Shown: one piece after another, positions 50,027 through 59,484 of the stretch | How positions within the stretch are numbered: position 1 is the stretch's first letter | Layout of the letters: each line of letters begins with the position of its first letter | Assembly: GCA_035571515.1 (NCBI GenBank) | Contig: DATNCQ010000130.1 | Location: forward strand, 1 to 64,000 | Direction: 5' to 3' | Length of the DNA: 64,000 nt | DNA from: Gp6-AA40 sp035571515 | Lineage (GTDB): Bacteria; Acidobacteriota; Vicinamibacteria; Vicinamibacterales; UBA2999 | Notes under the pieces: generated by a model | Seen by the model: only the letters and a program-made list of their open reading frames with translations | What the model was told of the DNA's origin: nothing | The model's database searches: none | Translations under genes and position numbers: made by a program

Positions 50027-52402
50027 TCAGGGGGTTCTGCCCCAGCGCGGCCCTCGCTTCCCGCCGTACACGACGTTGTAGCCGTGGCTCCTGGCCCAGT
50101 CCCTCGCAGCTTGCGCCAGTTTCTCATTTCCGCAGTTCAGGAGCGCCTCCGCCATGCTCACGAAGCCGTTCTTGTCCAGCGATCGCATGAGCGCGTCTTC
50201 CGCTGCTCGATCGCCCCTTTGAATGAAGAAAGTATGCGCGCCCGCGACGATGGGAAGATCGTTTTCCCTCAAGCCGCGCAGGAAGGCACTGGTGATTCGG
50301 GCGTCCCTGACGGGAGTCAATGCGAGGGCGGCGTAGCGCCGCACGTCGCTCGACGAGTCATGTAGGGCAGCCATGAATGGCTCCGTCGCGCGCGCGTCGT
50401 GAATGGCCTCTAAGGCCTGGGCGGCGCCCTCTCGCGCGCTGGCGTTGGAATCCTTGAGGACGAGGATGAGCCGATCGACGGCCGATTTCCCGATCTTCCC
50501 AAGAGCCGAGGCAGCAGCTTGGTGGACATTCTTGTCGGTGCTGTTCAGGTTGGCGATCAAAGGCTCAATGGCCGGGTCGCGCATCTTCACCAGAGCTGCC
50601 TCTGCATCTTCGCGGACGTTGTACTTCGGATCGTTCAATGCCTTGATCAGCGGTTCAATCGTTTGGGCTTCCCTGACCGCCTGGAGCGCTCTAACGGCGC
50701 GAACGTCGTTCTTGGACTTGTTGACGGCATCGACAAAGGAGTCGGCAGCGTGACCACCACGAATGGCGACAAGCGCCGACGCCGCGTACCACGATGACCT
50801 TTCGCCTGCCTCCAGAAGCGCGGCAATCAGCGATTCGACCGAGGGCTCGCCTGTGTTTATCAGCGATTTGGAGGCATTCCAGCGGATGCCGCTGTCGGCG
50901 TCCTTCAACGCGGCAATCAGTGGGCCGACCATCGCCGGCCCGCGGACTGATCCCAACAGTGCGAGCGCATTCACCTGGACTTCCCGATCCGACTGCTTGA
51001 TGGTCGCGATGAGCGGCTGAAGCGACTCGGCGCCCTGGATCGCGACGAGTGCGCGCATTGCATACAACTGGGCGATCCGATCAGGGTCTCTGAGAGCGGC
51101 GATCAACGGCTCGACGGCGCGCGGATCATGTGTGGCTCCCAACGCCAGCGCCGACTGCTGGCGAACGCGCGGTTCCTGGTCCGTGAGCGCGGCGACGAGC
51201 GGCTCGAGGGTCCGGGGATCTTTGAGGGCTCCCAACGCCGGAGCCATCGCGGCTTTCAGCTGGCTGTCGCCGCCCGTGAATGCGGCAATCAGGGGCTCGA
51301 CCGCCGAATCGCCCACTTCTTTCAGTGCAGCGGCGGCGCTCTTTCGCACGTTGTCGTCGGTGTCCTTCAGAGCGACGATGAGCGGCTCAACGGTGCGAGC
51401 ATCCTTGGTCGATCCCAAGATCTCGGCCGCATGCCGTCTTGCGAGGACGTTGGAATCCTTCAGGGCAGCCATCAGCGGCTCGACGACCGACGGCCCCATG
51501 TTTTTCAAGGCGGCGATCGCCGACTTCCTGACGTCGATGTTCGAGTCCTTGAGCATCGTAATCAGAGGAATGATGGTGCGAGACTCGTCGAAGGCGCCGA
51601 GCACATCGACGGCGTCACGGCGGACGATGCCGTCGGATTCCTTCAGCGCAGCGAGAACCGGTTCGAGCGCCTGGTCGCCCATTCGCTTCAACGCGTCCGT
51701 CGCCGTCTCCTTGACCCTGCCGTCGGAGCCTTTGAGCCCGGCGACGAAGGCCTTGATAGTCCTGGGATCCCGATGCACCACCTCGACGGCCAACTCCGGC
51801 CAGTCCGACTTGATGGCGTAGTCGAGCAAGTCCGGCAGAAATCGAGGCCCGCGTCGGTTGGCCTGATCGAGATCGAGCAGGAACCGAAGGGCATTCAGAC
51901 GCTTCTCCGCTTTCGCGACCGCGATCAGCTTCGAGGACGCAAGGACCGACCAGACGGGAAGCTTGCTCAGCTCCAGAAGGTAGTCGAGGCGCTCGCGACG
52001 CACGGCTTCCACCATTATCGCGGCGAGGCCGTCGCAGAACGCGTCGGGGATCTCCCCCCTCGTCTGCGCGTAGCTCCGGGCTTGTGCAGTGAGACAGAAC
52101 CTCTGGAGATAATCGACCGCCGTCTTCCCGGTCCGATCGCGCATCTCGAAGTTGGCTCCGGACGCAATGAGGAGAAGGACGACGGGCCCTTTCTGATGAG
52201 ACGTGGCTTCCATGAGGGCTGTCTTGCCGTTGCCGTCCGTGCCGTCGATGGGAGCGCCGGCAGCGAGGAGTGCCCGCACTTGCTCGAGCTTGCCGTTCCG
52301 GGCGGCAGCGCGAAATGCGGCACCGCGATCAGCTGCATCGAGAACGACACCGCCCAGGCTCACACAGGCAACCATGATGAAGCCGCCGAGCTTGGTGAAC
52401 AT
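50027..52402 (-). CDS. Ankyrin plus HEAT-repeat protein
   Basis: A protein of 791 residues from ATG 52402. A hydrophobic N-terminus (LGGFIMVACVSLGGVVLDA) could be a signal peptide or anchor. Two ankyrin units follow (AAARNGKLEQVRALLAAGAP; GNGKTALMEATSHQKGPVVL). From about residue 210 there are around 15 HEAT/PBS-lyase-like repeats of 30-32 residues with the consensus AVEPLIAALKDxDxxVRxxA (for example ARTVEPLIVALKDTDDNVRK). Such solenoids mediate protein-protein contacts; no catalytic domain is present. It lies 142 bp downstream of the PQQ-propeller gene on the same strand, probably one operon. A longer start at 52495 is less likely because it adds a non-conserved segment. Confidence 0.82.
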   Translation of the reverse strand: MFTKLGGFIMVACVSLGGVVLDAADRGAAFRAAARNGKLEQVRALLAAGAPIDGTDGNGKTALMEATSHQKGPVVLLLIASGANFEMRDRTGKTAVDYLQRFCLTAQARSYAQTRGEIPDAFCDGLAAIMVEAVRRERLDYLLELSKLPVWSVLASSKLIAVAKAEKRLNALRFLLDLDQANRRGPRFLPDLLDYAIKSDWPELAVEVVHRDPRTIKAFVAGLKGSDGRVKETATDALKRMGDQALEPVLAALKESDGIVRRDAVDVLGAFDESRTIIPLITMLKDSNIDVRKSAIAALKNMGPSVVEPLMAALKDSNVLARRHAAEILGSTKDARTVEPLIVALKDTDDNVRKSAAAALKEVGDSAVEPLIAAFTGGDSQLKAAMAPALGALKDPRTLEPLVAALTDQEPRVRQQSALALGATHDPRAVEPLIAALRDPDRIAQLYAMRALVAIQGAESLQPLIATIKQSDREVQVNALALLGSVRGPAMVGPLIAALKDADSGIRWNASKSLINTGEPSVESLIAALLEAGERSSWYAASALVAIRGGHAADSFVDAVNKSKNDVRAVRALQAVREAQTIEPLIKALNDPKYNVREDAEAALVKMRDPAIEPLIANLNSTDKNVHQAAASALGKIGKSAVDRLILVLKDSNASAREGAAQALEAIHDARATEPFMAALHDSSSDVRRYAALALTPVRDARITSAFLRGLRENDLPIVAGAHTFFIQRGDRAAEDALMRSLDKNGFVSMAEALLNCGNEKLAQAARDWARSHGYNVVYGGKRGPRWGRTP

Positions 52403-52543
52403 CGATGCGATGCAGTCTTGTCGAAAGATTAGGGCCAACGTCGAGAGCCGCACCATCAATGGACGCGAGAACGAGTTTTCAATAGGGACAGCCAATGCGG
52501 AGTCCCAGGCAGAAGCGGCATGCGTGCGCCATTTTGCCTTCCG

Positions 52544-54205
52544 CTACTCGAAACGCATGGCGCGGATGGATCGCTTCTCGTCCACGTAGAACAGGGTCTG
52601 TGTAGCGGCGTCGAGCACAATCCAAGGATCTTTTTCCTTGAGCGACACCGTCCCGCGCTCGTCGCCATTGACGAGACTCACCCGGGCGACGCCGTACGTG
52701 GGCTCCGCCCCAATCACTTCCTGCTTGAACAGCACGAAGTGATACTGCGCGGTCGCTTCAGCCATCTGCGCGCGCCGGTTTGCGACGAATTTCATGGTCG
52801 TCGCCAGCGTTGGGCCCGGGACGTACACACCCGCGGCGCTGCCGATCGACGGGCCGATGCTGCTGAGCGCGCTCGCCAACGCGAGCCGGCCGAAGTTCGA
52901 CCAAAAGCCATCCCCAATCGGTGATTCGTACTCACGGTGGAAGCGTTGTTTTCCAGAGGCATCGAACCGTGTGACGTGCCGGCGCGACGTCGCCACGAGC
53001 TCTCCCTCCGGCGTCAGATCGAGGTTATCGTGATCGATAGTGTAGGTCCCGAGCGCCGTTACGTTTCCACTTGCGAGGTCGATCGAAGACAACTTCTTGT
53101 CGCCAAGGGCAAACACACGATTCCGCGCTTCGTCCACGCGAAACCATCCGGCGCCGGGCACCACGACCTCGTCGCGCCAGATGCGCGCTCCCGACTTCTT
53201 GTCCACGAGGCTTAGTTTCCCATCCGCTGACACCAGTAGGCTCGTCGATAGCGTCCACAACCGTGTCGGCTCGGAGCTCGATTTGTGCTCCCAGAGAACC
53301 GTTCCGTCACCCGTGTTGATGGCGTAGACGCTCTTCTGATTGGGCAGATAGATCACGCTGCCGTCACGCACCCATACGTCAGGGTCCGTTACCTTGTTCA
53401 GAGGATCCTTACCCTCGAAGCGTCGAGCCCGCCACAACACCTGCCCCTGGCTGTCTAGACGAATCGGTCCATCCTTGCCCAGATGCACGACGACGGTCGC
53501 GTCCGTGTCTGGCAAAGGAAGGCGGTAATTGCTCAGGTCTCGTGTCAGCACATCGTCTCGTGCCCAGAGCCCGCCGCCGACAGGGTCGATGGATGCCAAT
53601 ACCCGCTTGCCATGCCGGTCCTTCCCGTATCCGAACAACCGGCCATTGCGTAGGCCGAGCGGCGTGTAGTCCGAGACGATGGCCGTCTCTGTCTGCCACG
53701 CCTTCGCACCGGTGGATGCCTGAAACCCAGCGAAGACATGACGGCCTTCTGCCTCTTCGGCATAGACCAGGACCCGGTCCTGCTCGAACACCAGCTGAGC
53801 GTTCTTGTACTTCTTGAATGGAAGACTCCGCGAATCGAGCGTAACCTTGCCTTCCTGCAGATCGACGACAACGACTCCACTTTTCAGACTGACCCACGCG
53901 TAAGGCGCGTCGTCGGACACACGCAGCACGGCGCCGCCATCGTGTCCGGCACGGCACATCGTCTCGCCGAGCTCTAGGTTGAAGGAACAATCGCGGACAG
54001 CATCCAACGTCCACAAGACCTTCCCGGTCGTTCCGTCCAGGAGCATGATCGCCTCGCTCGTGCCTACGAGGAGATGACCGAGAGGCGTCAACGCGATGTG
54101 TTTCACGTCGCGTGGTGATTGATAGCTCCATGCGTCCGCTGCCTGGGCCAACCCAGGCAACATCAGCGTGACGACCGCGGCTGCGACGAATACGAACCTC
54201 GACAT
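52544..54205 (-). CDS. Secreted PQQ-like beta-propeller protein
   Basis: A protein of 553 residues from ATG 54205 with an AGGAG site. A signal peptide (VFVAAAVVTLMLPGLAQAA) is followed by PQQ-like propeller blades (MLLDGTTGKVLWTLDAVRD, VFAGFQASTGAKAWQTETAI, VYAINTGDGTVLWEHKSSSE, LSLVDKKSGARIWRDEVVVP). The last 110 residues (MKFVANRRAQMAEATAQYHF) are helical then strand-rich. It lacks the acidic and Arg residues of PQQ dehydrogenases, so it is likely a binding or scaffold propeller rather than an enzyme. It precedes the HEAT-repeat gene. Confidence 0.8.
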   Translation of the reverse strand: MSRFVFVAAAVVTLMLPGLAQAADAWSYQSPRDVKHIALTPLGHLLVGTSEAIMLLDGTTGKVLWTLDAVRDCSFNLELGETMCRAGHDGGAVLRVSDDAPYAWVSLKSGVVVVDLQEGKVTLDSRSLPFKKYKNAQLVFEQDRVLVYAEEAEGRHVFAGFQASTGAKAWQTETAIVSDYTPLGLRNGRLFGYGKDRHGKRVLASIDPVGGGLWARDDVLTRDLSNYRLPLPDTDATVVVHLGKDGPIRLDSQGQVLWRARRFEGKDPLNKVTDPDVWVRDGSVIYLPNQKSVYAINTGDGTVLWEHKSSSEPTRLWTLSTSLLVSADGKLSLVDKKSGARIWRDEVVVPGAGWFRVDEARNRVFALGDKKLSSIDLASGNVTALGTYTIDHDNLDLTPEGELVATSRRHVTRFDASGKQRFHREYESPIGDGFWSNFGRLALASALSSIGPSIGSAAGVYVPGPTLATTMKFVANRRAQMAEATAQYHFVLFKQEVIGAEPTYGVARVSLVNGDERGTVSLKEKDPWIVLDAATQTLFYVDEKRSIRAMRFE

Positions 54206-54353
54206 GGTCGCTCCTATCCGGCGGGTGTTGCGACGGTCCACGTGGAGTGGACGCGAGCTTCCGGAGGGACTCTATAGAGTCATCACGGTCGAGGTCAACA
54301 ATTCTCTGGAGGTGTGGTCAATCTCGTAATGTCCGAGAACTGGGCCATGGGCG

Positions 54354-54519
54354 CTACGCGGCGGCGCGGTAGAAGTAGCTGAGAAGTCCACCGATCCGTT
54401 GTCGCCGGCGAACCGGACCCGCGACACGCTGCCGTAGCGGACGATCGATCAGCTCGTTGCCCAGCCCTTGATGATTCCGCTCGCCATGGTAATGTGCCGC
54501 GAACTCGGCGAAGGCGTTC
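54354..54519 (-). mobile_element. IS481-type transposase C-terminal remnant
   Basis: The complement reads NAFAEFAAHYHGERNHQGLG, NELIDRPLRQRVAGPV and a final RQRIGGLLSYFYRAAA before the stop at 54354-54356. This is a third transposase C-terminus of the same type as at 45532 but of a different copy. It is truncated exactly where the plus-strand gene at 54520 begins, so insertion or deletion cut both. The 12-bp AGGTGTGGTCAA at 54310 may be the element end. Confidence 0.65.
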
Positions 54520-54942
54520 ATGGCCTTCTACCGCACCCTCTTTGCTCGGCTCGACGGGGATACGGCCGTCAAGGCGATGAACGATGCAATCGACCCAAGT
54601 CGGGAGACGTTCTGGCTGATCTCCGTCGAGGATGCGTTCAAGACGGTCAACCGAAGTCACTTCGAGGAACACTGCACGCCTGAGGCGCTCGCGCGCCGGC
54701 GCGACCGGTTGATGTCCCGCGTGGCGCGCAAACACCGCGCCCGGACTGGCCTCGACGCCGGAGTTCAGCTCGCCCAGCAGTGGTTCGACCAGGCCACGGC
54801 GCATCTACTGGATCAGCGCGGATTGTTCGAACGGCTTCGCCGCGAGTATTTCTTCATCAACGCCTTTCCGGAGAACGATGCGCGCTTCGATGTGACGTTC
54901 GACCAGTGCTGGCCGGCTGGGATGGAACTTCGTATCGATTAG
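54520..54942 (+). CDS. C-terminal fragment of an unidentified protein
   Basis: A frame of 140 residues from ATG 54520: AFYRTLFARLDGDTAVKAMN, IDPSRETFWLISVEDAFKTV, then a long helix and VTFDQCWPAGMELRID. The opening resembles the end of CHAT- or caspase-like domains, which finish with a helix of this kind, but that is weak inference. Because homology would start before 54520, where the transposase remnant lies, this is probably the 3' end of an interrupted gene. Whether it is expressed is unclear. Confidence 0.45.
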   Translation: MAFYRTLFARLDGDTAVKAMNDAIDPSRETFWLISVEDAFKTVNRSHFEEHCTPEALARRRDRLMSRVARKHRARTGLDAGVQLAQQWFDQATAHLLDQRGLFERLRREYFFINAFPENDARFDVTFDQCWPAGMELRID

Positions 54943-55620
54943 CATCGGTCCATCTTTGCAGATCGTGCCCCGCCGCGGTACGCCGGGCACACTGCCCCGC
55001 AACAGCCTGCCCGGGTGTCCCGTGCCTGCGATCTTCGAATGACCGCACGTCGTCCTGCCGCGAGTTGGGGCCCGCGAGCTTGAACGCTGCGCGCGTAACG
55101 CCCCTAGGGCTCTGCGCTCCGTGATCGACCGCATTGTGGAAACCGATCCACGCGCTGCCTAGCCTAAGCGTAGGCTAGAGATCCCCAACACAGGATCTCG
55201 CCCAACGTGTGATCACGCCAGCGGCGGTCTTTCCTGATCTCGCGGCTCTTCGTGGCCACTTGAAGCCAAGCACTTCCGCCGCTCCGCGAGTTGACGCGCC
55301 TGGAAGCGGAGGAAGATCATCGGATTGGTCCGCGACCGCGCCGGCTGCGTGATGGGTCGCGATAGACGCCGATCTGGCGACGGACTGCAGCCGCGTCGCG
55401 GAGCTCGCCACTTCGCGACTAGTCCGGATGAATAAACTCCGCTGCGTTTGTCAGGGCGGGGCTTCGCGCGCCTGATGGCGCCGCGATGAGGACGCGAGCC
55501 TGGGCAAAGGTACGGCAAGCGGCTCGGTGGCCAAGGTCGCGTCTATGGTCGGAGTTCGTGAGATGGGAGCAACACGTAACGTGTGGCTTGCCCTCAGGTC
55601 ACGGTGCGCGCGGCGCGTCT
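54943..55620. other. Long intergenic region with a perfect hairpin
   Basis: No gene is supported; short frames on both strands lack starts with ribosome sites. A perfect 8-bp hairpin CTAGCCTA-agcg-TAGGCTAG occurs at 55159-55178. A minus-strand frame with MIFLRFQARQLAERRKC (about 55315) is unexplained. Both neighbours read away from or toward it: the fragment at 54520 (plus) and the methyltransferase-like gene (minus) end here. Confidence 0.35.
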
Positions 55621-56307
55621 CTACCACACGAACGGAACCAGACGAAAGTGTACCCTGCGCATGTATTCCGTGTACCCGGGCAAATCTCTCTGCAGGATTT
55701 TCTCCTCGTCGAGAAGGCGCCACAAAAGCACGGACATGAAGGGCACGATCAGGCCGAGCGACCACCACGAACCGAGCGCGAGCGGCATTCCGACGAAGAG
55801 CCAAACGGCGCCGGCGTACATCGGGTGACGCACGTGCGCGTACGGCCCGGTGTCGATGACTTTTTGATCCTCCTCCACGCGAATATTGGACGCGGCGAAA
55901 CTGTTGACCCGGGTCACCCAGAAGATGAATAGGAAGGACAGCAGGATCACCACATCGCCAAGAATCGATACCCACGGCGCAACCGGCGACCACCCGTATC
56001 GGTAATCGAGCACGGGCAGGACGATCAACGCAAAAAACGCGAGGAAGACCAACGACACGATGATTTTTTGCGACCACTCTCGCTCATGTTGCGGCCCGGC
56101 TTTCAACCGACGCTCGAAAAGCGGTCTGTCGTAGATCGCCAGGTACACAGTGAAGCCGACGGTCGATGCGGCAAAGATCCCCAGGAACAGCCAGCCTTGC
56201 CAGTAGTCGAACGTCCCAGCAGGCCAGAAGATGAGGGCGACAAAGAGGGGAGTCCCGAGCACTCCTTGAACAATCGCCTGCCGGTGGAGGGGATCCATAT
56301 CAAACAC
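55621..56307 (-). CDS. Isoprenylcysteine carboxylmethyltransferase-like membrane protein
   Basis: A protein of 228 residues with about five or six membrane helices. The ICMT/PEMT C-terminal signature is clear: DTGPYAHVRHPMYAGAVWLF (the SAM-binding RHPxY loop), then WRLLDEEKILQRDLPGYTEY and RRVHFRLVPFVW. These proteins use SAM to methylate small or lipid substrates in the inner membrane; the bacterial substrate is not known. It starts at ATG 56307 (an internal ATG at 56298 is possible), and stands between a Ser/Thr kinase gene and the intergenic region. Confidence 0.87.
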   Translation of the reverse strand: MFDMDPLHRQAIVQGVLGTPLFVALIFWPAGTFDYWQGWLFLGIFAASTVGFTVYLAIYDRPLFERRLKAGPQHEREWSQKIIVSLVFLAFFALIVLPVLDYRYGWSPVAPWVSILGDVVILLSFLFIFWVTRVNSFAASNIRVEEDQKVIDTGPYAHVRHPMYAGAVWLFVGMPLALGSWWSLGLIVPFMSVLLWRLLDEEKILQRDLPGYTEYMRRVHFRLVPFVW

Positions 56308-56399
56308 CAGGCCGGTACGATTGTCGCAGCAATCTGGCGCACACGCTCAGTGGTGAGCCGTTACAACGCAGCGGCTCTCGGCGTCCACGTCTCGCAACG

Positions 56400-59156
56400 C
56401 TATTTCCCTGTTGGGACTTTCGCCTTCAACTCTTCGAACCAATTGAGGACGACGCGAAATTCTGGAGCGTTGGAGTTTCCGGACTGAGTCTGTTCGGAGG
56501 CGTCCACGAGCCCGAGGATCTTCCCGTCCGGAGTGAGGTCGTAGTTCCGCATACTCTCCGGGGCACTATTTCCCGTCGAAAATTTTCTCGGCACTGCTAC
56601 AGGATTACCGAATGAAAAATCCGGCCGCGTCGTCACGCTGATCGCAGCGAGTGCACCAAGCGCAGGGATGTAGAACAGCTCCTTTCCGTCCGACGACCAG
56701 ACGGGGTGATGATCATTTTGGCCGGGATCGTTTTTTGGAATTTGATACTTGGTTCCGGTGAGTGGGAACGGTTGGACGTAAATGGCATCCCTACCCGTCT
56801 CGTTGGAGTAGTACGCGACCCAACGACCGTCCGGTGAGAAGACGGCATTAATCGGGTTCCTTGACTGCACGTCGCCGAATGGCGTTGCCTTCCTGTCCTC
56901 GAGCACAAATGCCCACAGGGAGATACTGGAGCCCTTGGTCGCGGCGAACAGGAATCGCTTGCCGTCTGGAGACCAGGATTCCGGAACGTGGGATGTCCCT
57001 TGCTCCGGCCTGGTGAGCCGCTCCGCCGTCCCGGTGCCGTCGGCGCGCTGCCAGAAGATGCCGAGGTCGCCTTCGCGATCCGATTGGAACGCGATGCGCT
57101 GCCCATCGCCGGACCAGATTGGAAAGCGATTCTTCTGTCCGAACGTGAGCCGGCGCATCGAGCTGGTGCCGGCGAGATCGTAAATCCAGACAATCGCCTC
57201 TTTGCCGTCATCGGTGTCAAACGCCACCCGTTTGCCGTCTGGAGAAATGCGAAGGTGCTCGTACGGTCCGGGCGGAAGTTTCAGGATTTCTGCGCTGCCT
57301 TTCCGATCAGCCAGCACCAGCGCTCGTCCAGCGCCAAACGCGCCGGCGGGGCCTGGAATGTAGACCAGCGAACCGGTATCGGAAAAGCTGAACTGCACTG
57401 CGCCGGAGCTCCCGCCCCCTGTTGATCGCTGCACGCCTTCGACGATCGGAACCGGACCCCCCGCCACCTCGAGGCGCTTTGCGTCGAACGGAAGCGCGAA
57501 CAGGGTGCCTCGGACCGCGTACACGATATGACCGGTGGGCACGTAGCGCGCATCGGTTCCGCCGTTCACGAGCGTCTTGCGTTCTCCCGATTTCAACGAT
57601 TGCACGACGACTTGCGCCTTGTCCCACCGATCGGCGCCGGTACCCGTCGCGAGCGTGAAGAGCATCGCTTGTCCGCCGGGCAGCACGTGGGGGCCGTGGG
57701 CGACCTCACCGTCCTTGACGCTGACGAGCCGTTCGGGTTGGCCGCCGTTTGGCGACACGCGCATGATGCCCTTGCTGCCTTGACCGAACATGATCCCGTC
57801 TACGCCCCAGCTGATGCCGAAAGGAACATCCGCCGGACACAGCGTTACCGCAGCGCCGCCATTGACTGAAATGCGCTTGAGCACCTGATCGGCCGCAGAA
57901 TAGAAAACGAGGGATTGGCCGTCAGGCGAAAAGACGGGTGTCCTCAAGAAACTTGGAGAGTCCGTGCCAGGAATGGCCTTCGGCTCGAGGTCCCAGGCCG
58001 ACCGTAGGTACAAACGGGTGTTTGTCGCGTAGACGATGCGCGTGCCGTCCGGCGACATTCCGACGATGTGGCTGTTCGTGGCAAGAAACGCCTGGCCCTG
58101 CGGGAGGCCCGGGAGGGAAAAAGAAAAACGTGTGACGATCGGCGGCGGCGCGGACGGCTTGAAGCTCCACCAGGCGACGCTCGTCAGCGCCGCCACCAGA
58201 AGCGCGGTGGCCGCGATGGGGATCGCGCGCTTCCAGAGTGGGCGCGGACGGAGAGTGGAGCGTGAGCCGGCCGTGGCTGCGACGCTGCCGGCGGGCATCG
58301 CCAGGGCTTCCTGGATCTCGAGGCGCGCTACGGCAATGTCGGGCACGCGCTCCTTGCGATCCTTCTTCAGGCAGCCCCGCAGCAACTTGCCGATGGGCGC
58401 CGGCGTGGTCGCCGGCAGCGCCTCCCAGTCCGGCTCTCCGCGCAGAACCGCCGCGAGCGTGTCGGACACGTCCTCACCCTCGAACGCGCGCTTTCCCGTC
58501 AGCATCTCGAACAACACGCAGCCGAACGCCCAGACGTCGCTGCGCTTGTCGATGACGCGCCCTTTTGCCTGCTCGGGACTCATGTAGGCCGCCGTCCCCA
58601 AGATCATGCCCGCGTGCGTCATCGCCGGCGTCGTGATGGTTGGTGATTGCGACACACTCGGTGCGCTGCCGATCGGATCCATCGCCTTCGCCAGACCGAA
58701 GTCCAGCACCTTCACCGTGCCGTCTGGGCGCACCTTGATGTTCGCGGGCTTCAGATCGCGGTGCATGATCCCTTGCTCGTGCGCGGCTTCGAGCGCTTCC
58801 GCGATCTGCTTCGCGATTGGTAATGCCTCGTCGAGAGGAATCGCGCCGCGCGCGATCTGCTGCGACAGGTCTTCGCCTTCAACGAGTTCCATCACGAGGG
58901 CGGTCATGCCCCCGCTTTCCTCGAGGCCGTAGATGGCGGCGATGTTGGGATGATTCAGCGAGGCCAGCGTCTTCGCTTCACGCTGGAAGCGCGCGAGCCG
59001 ATCGGCGTCGTGCGCGAAGACTTCGGGGAGGATCTTGATCGCGACATCGCGATCCAACTTCGTGTCGCGGGCGCGAAGGACCTGACCCATACCGCCTACG
59101 CCGATCGGCGCAATGACCTCGTAGACGCCGAGCCGAGTGCCGACTGCAAGGGCCAA
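56400..59156 (-). CDS. Ser/Thr protein kinase with TolB-like propeller
   Basis: A protein of 918 residues. The eukaryotic-type kinase domain covers about 10-280: glycine loop GVGGMGQV, Lys41 in DVAIKILPE, MHRDLKPANIKV (D134), LDFGLAKAM, and GTAAYMSPEQAKG. A membrane helix follows at about 310-332 (AIPIAATALLVAALTSVAWW). The periplasmic part has PD40-type repeats (SPDGQSLVFYS, SPDGKRVAFDTD, SGDGQRIAFQSDREGD, SPDGRWVAYYSNETG) forming a TolB-like propeller. It likely senses a periplasmic signal and phosphorylates cytoplasmic targets. The architecture is a hallmark of Acidobacteriota. It is monocistronic. Confidence 0.93.
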   Translation of the reverse strand: MALAVGTRLGVYEVIAPIGVGGMGQVLRARDTKLDRDVAIKILPEVFAHDADRLARFQREAKTLASLNHPNIAAIYGLEESGGMTALVMELVEGEDLSQQIARGAIPLDEALPIAKQIAEALEAAHEQGIMHRDLKPANIKVRPDGTVKVLDFGLAKAMDPIGSAPSVSQSPTITTPAMTHAGMILGTAAYMSPEQAKGRVIDKRSDVWAFGCVLFEMLTGKRAFEGEDVSDTLAAVLRGEPDWEALPATTPAPIGKLLRGCLKKDRKERVPDIAVARLEIQEALAMPAGSVAATAGSRSTLRPRPLWKRAIPIAATALLVAALTSVAWWSFKPSAPPPIVTRFSFSLPGLPQGQAFLATNSHIVGMSPDGTRIVYATNTRLYLRSAWDLEPKAIPGTDSPSFLRTPVFSPDGQSLVFYSAADQVLKRISVNGGAAVTLCPADVPFGISWGVDGIMFGQGSKGIMRVSPNGGQPERLVSVKDGEVAHGPHVLPGGQAMLFTLATGTGADRWDKAQVVVQSLKSGERKTLVNGGTDARYVPTGHIVYAVRGTLFALPFDAKRLEVAGGPVPIVEGVQRSTGGGSSGAVQFSFSDTGSLVYIPGPAGAFGAGRALVLADRKGSAEILKLPPGPYEHLRISPDGKRVAFDTDDGKEAIVWIYDLAGTSSMRRLTFGQKNRFPIWSGDGQRIAFQSDREGDLGIFWQRADGTGTAERLTRPEQGTSHVPESWSPDGKRFLFAATKGSSISLWAFVLEDRKATPFGDVQSRNPINAVFSPDGRWVAYYSNETGRDAIYVQPFPLTGTKYQIPKNDPGQNDHHPVWSSDGKELFYIPALGALAAISVTTRPDFSFGNPVAVPRKFSTGNSAPESMRNYDLTPDGKILGLVDASEQTQSGNSNAPEFRVVLNWFEELKAKVPTGK

Positions 59157-59262
59157 ATGTGGTGTGATTATACGGGCGCAGCCCCGCTGCGGGGAGGCGA
59201 ATCGATCCTGACTGACGCCGAAGGGGCGAACCTGTCCGCGACGACGAAGAAGGCCGTCGGCG

Positions 59263-59388
59263 ATGCCAAAGTCGAAGTCTCACAAGAAGAAGCAACAGCC
59301 GAAGCGAGTCTTCAATGATTGGGGACACGACGTCGCAAGACGCTCGTCGCCTGTTATCAATGTCATGTCGACACGCATAAAGCGATAG
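59263..59388 (+). pseudogene. Possible tyrosine-integrase N-terminal remnant
   Basis: A 41-codon frame begins MPKSKSHKKKQQPKRVFND. This basic opening resembles the first residues of a class of tyrosine recombinases (pattern KKKxQPKRVLxLPDLE). After QPKRVFN the sequence diverges and stops, so the core-binding and catalytic domains are absent. It overlaps no other gene and lies in the gap between the kinase and META genes. Identification from so short a stretch is tentative. Confidence 0.3.
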
Positions 59389-59484
59389 AATCGGATGAGT
59401 CCAACGGTGTGCGTGCGCCGTCCAGGCTTTGAGATGAAGCGTTGGAACGGCAGATCGTATGAGCTTTTGCACTTGGAGGATTCA

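Noticed and set aside
50403..52402. A CRISPR array, suggested by the regular spacing in this stretch
   Set aside because: The period of about 93 bases is the 31-residue HEAT repeat; the repeats are degenerate and coding. No CRISPR array was seen elsewhere.
51128..52432. A 434-residue plus-strand frame opposite the HEAT-repeat gene
   Set aside because: Regular repeats in it only mirror the HEAT repeats of the real gene.
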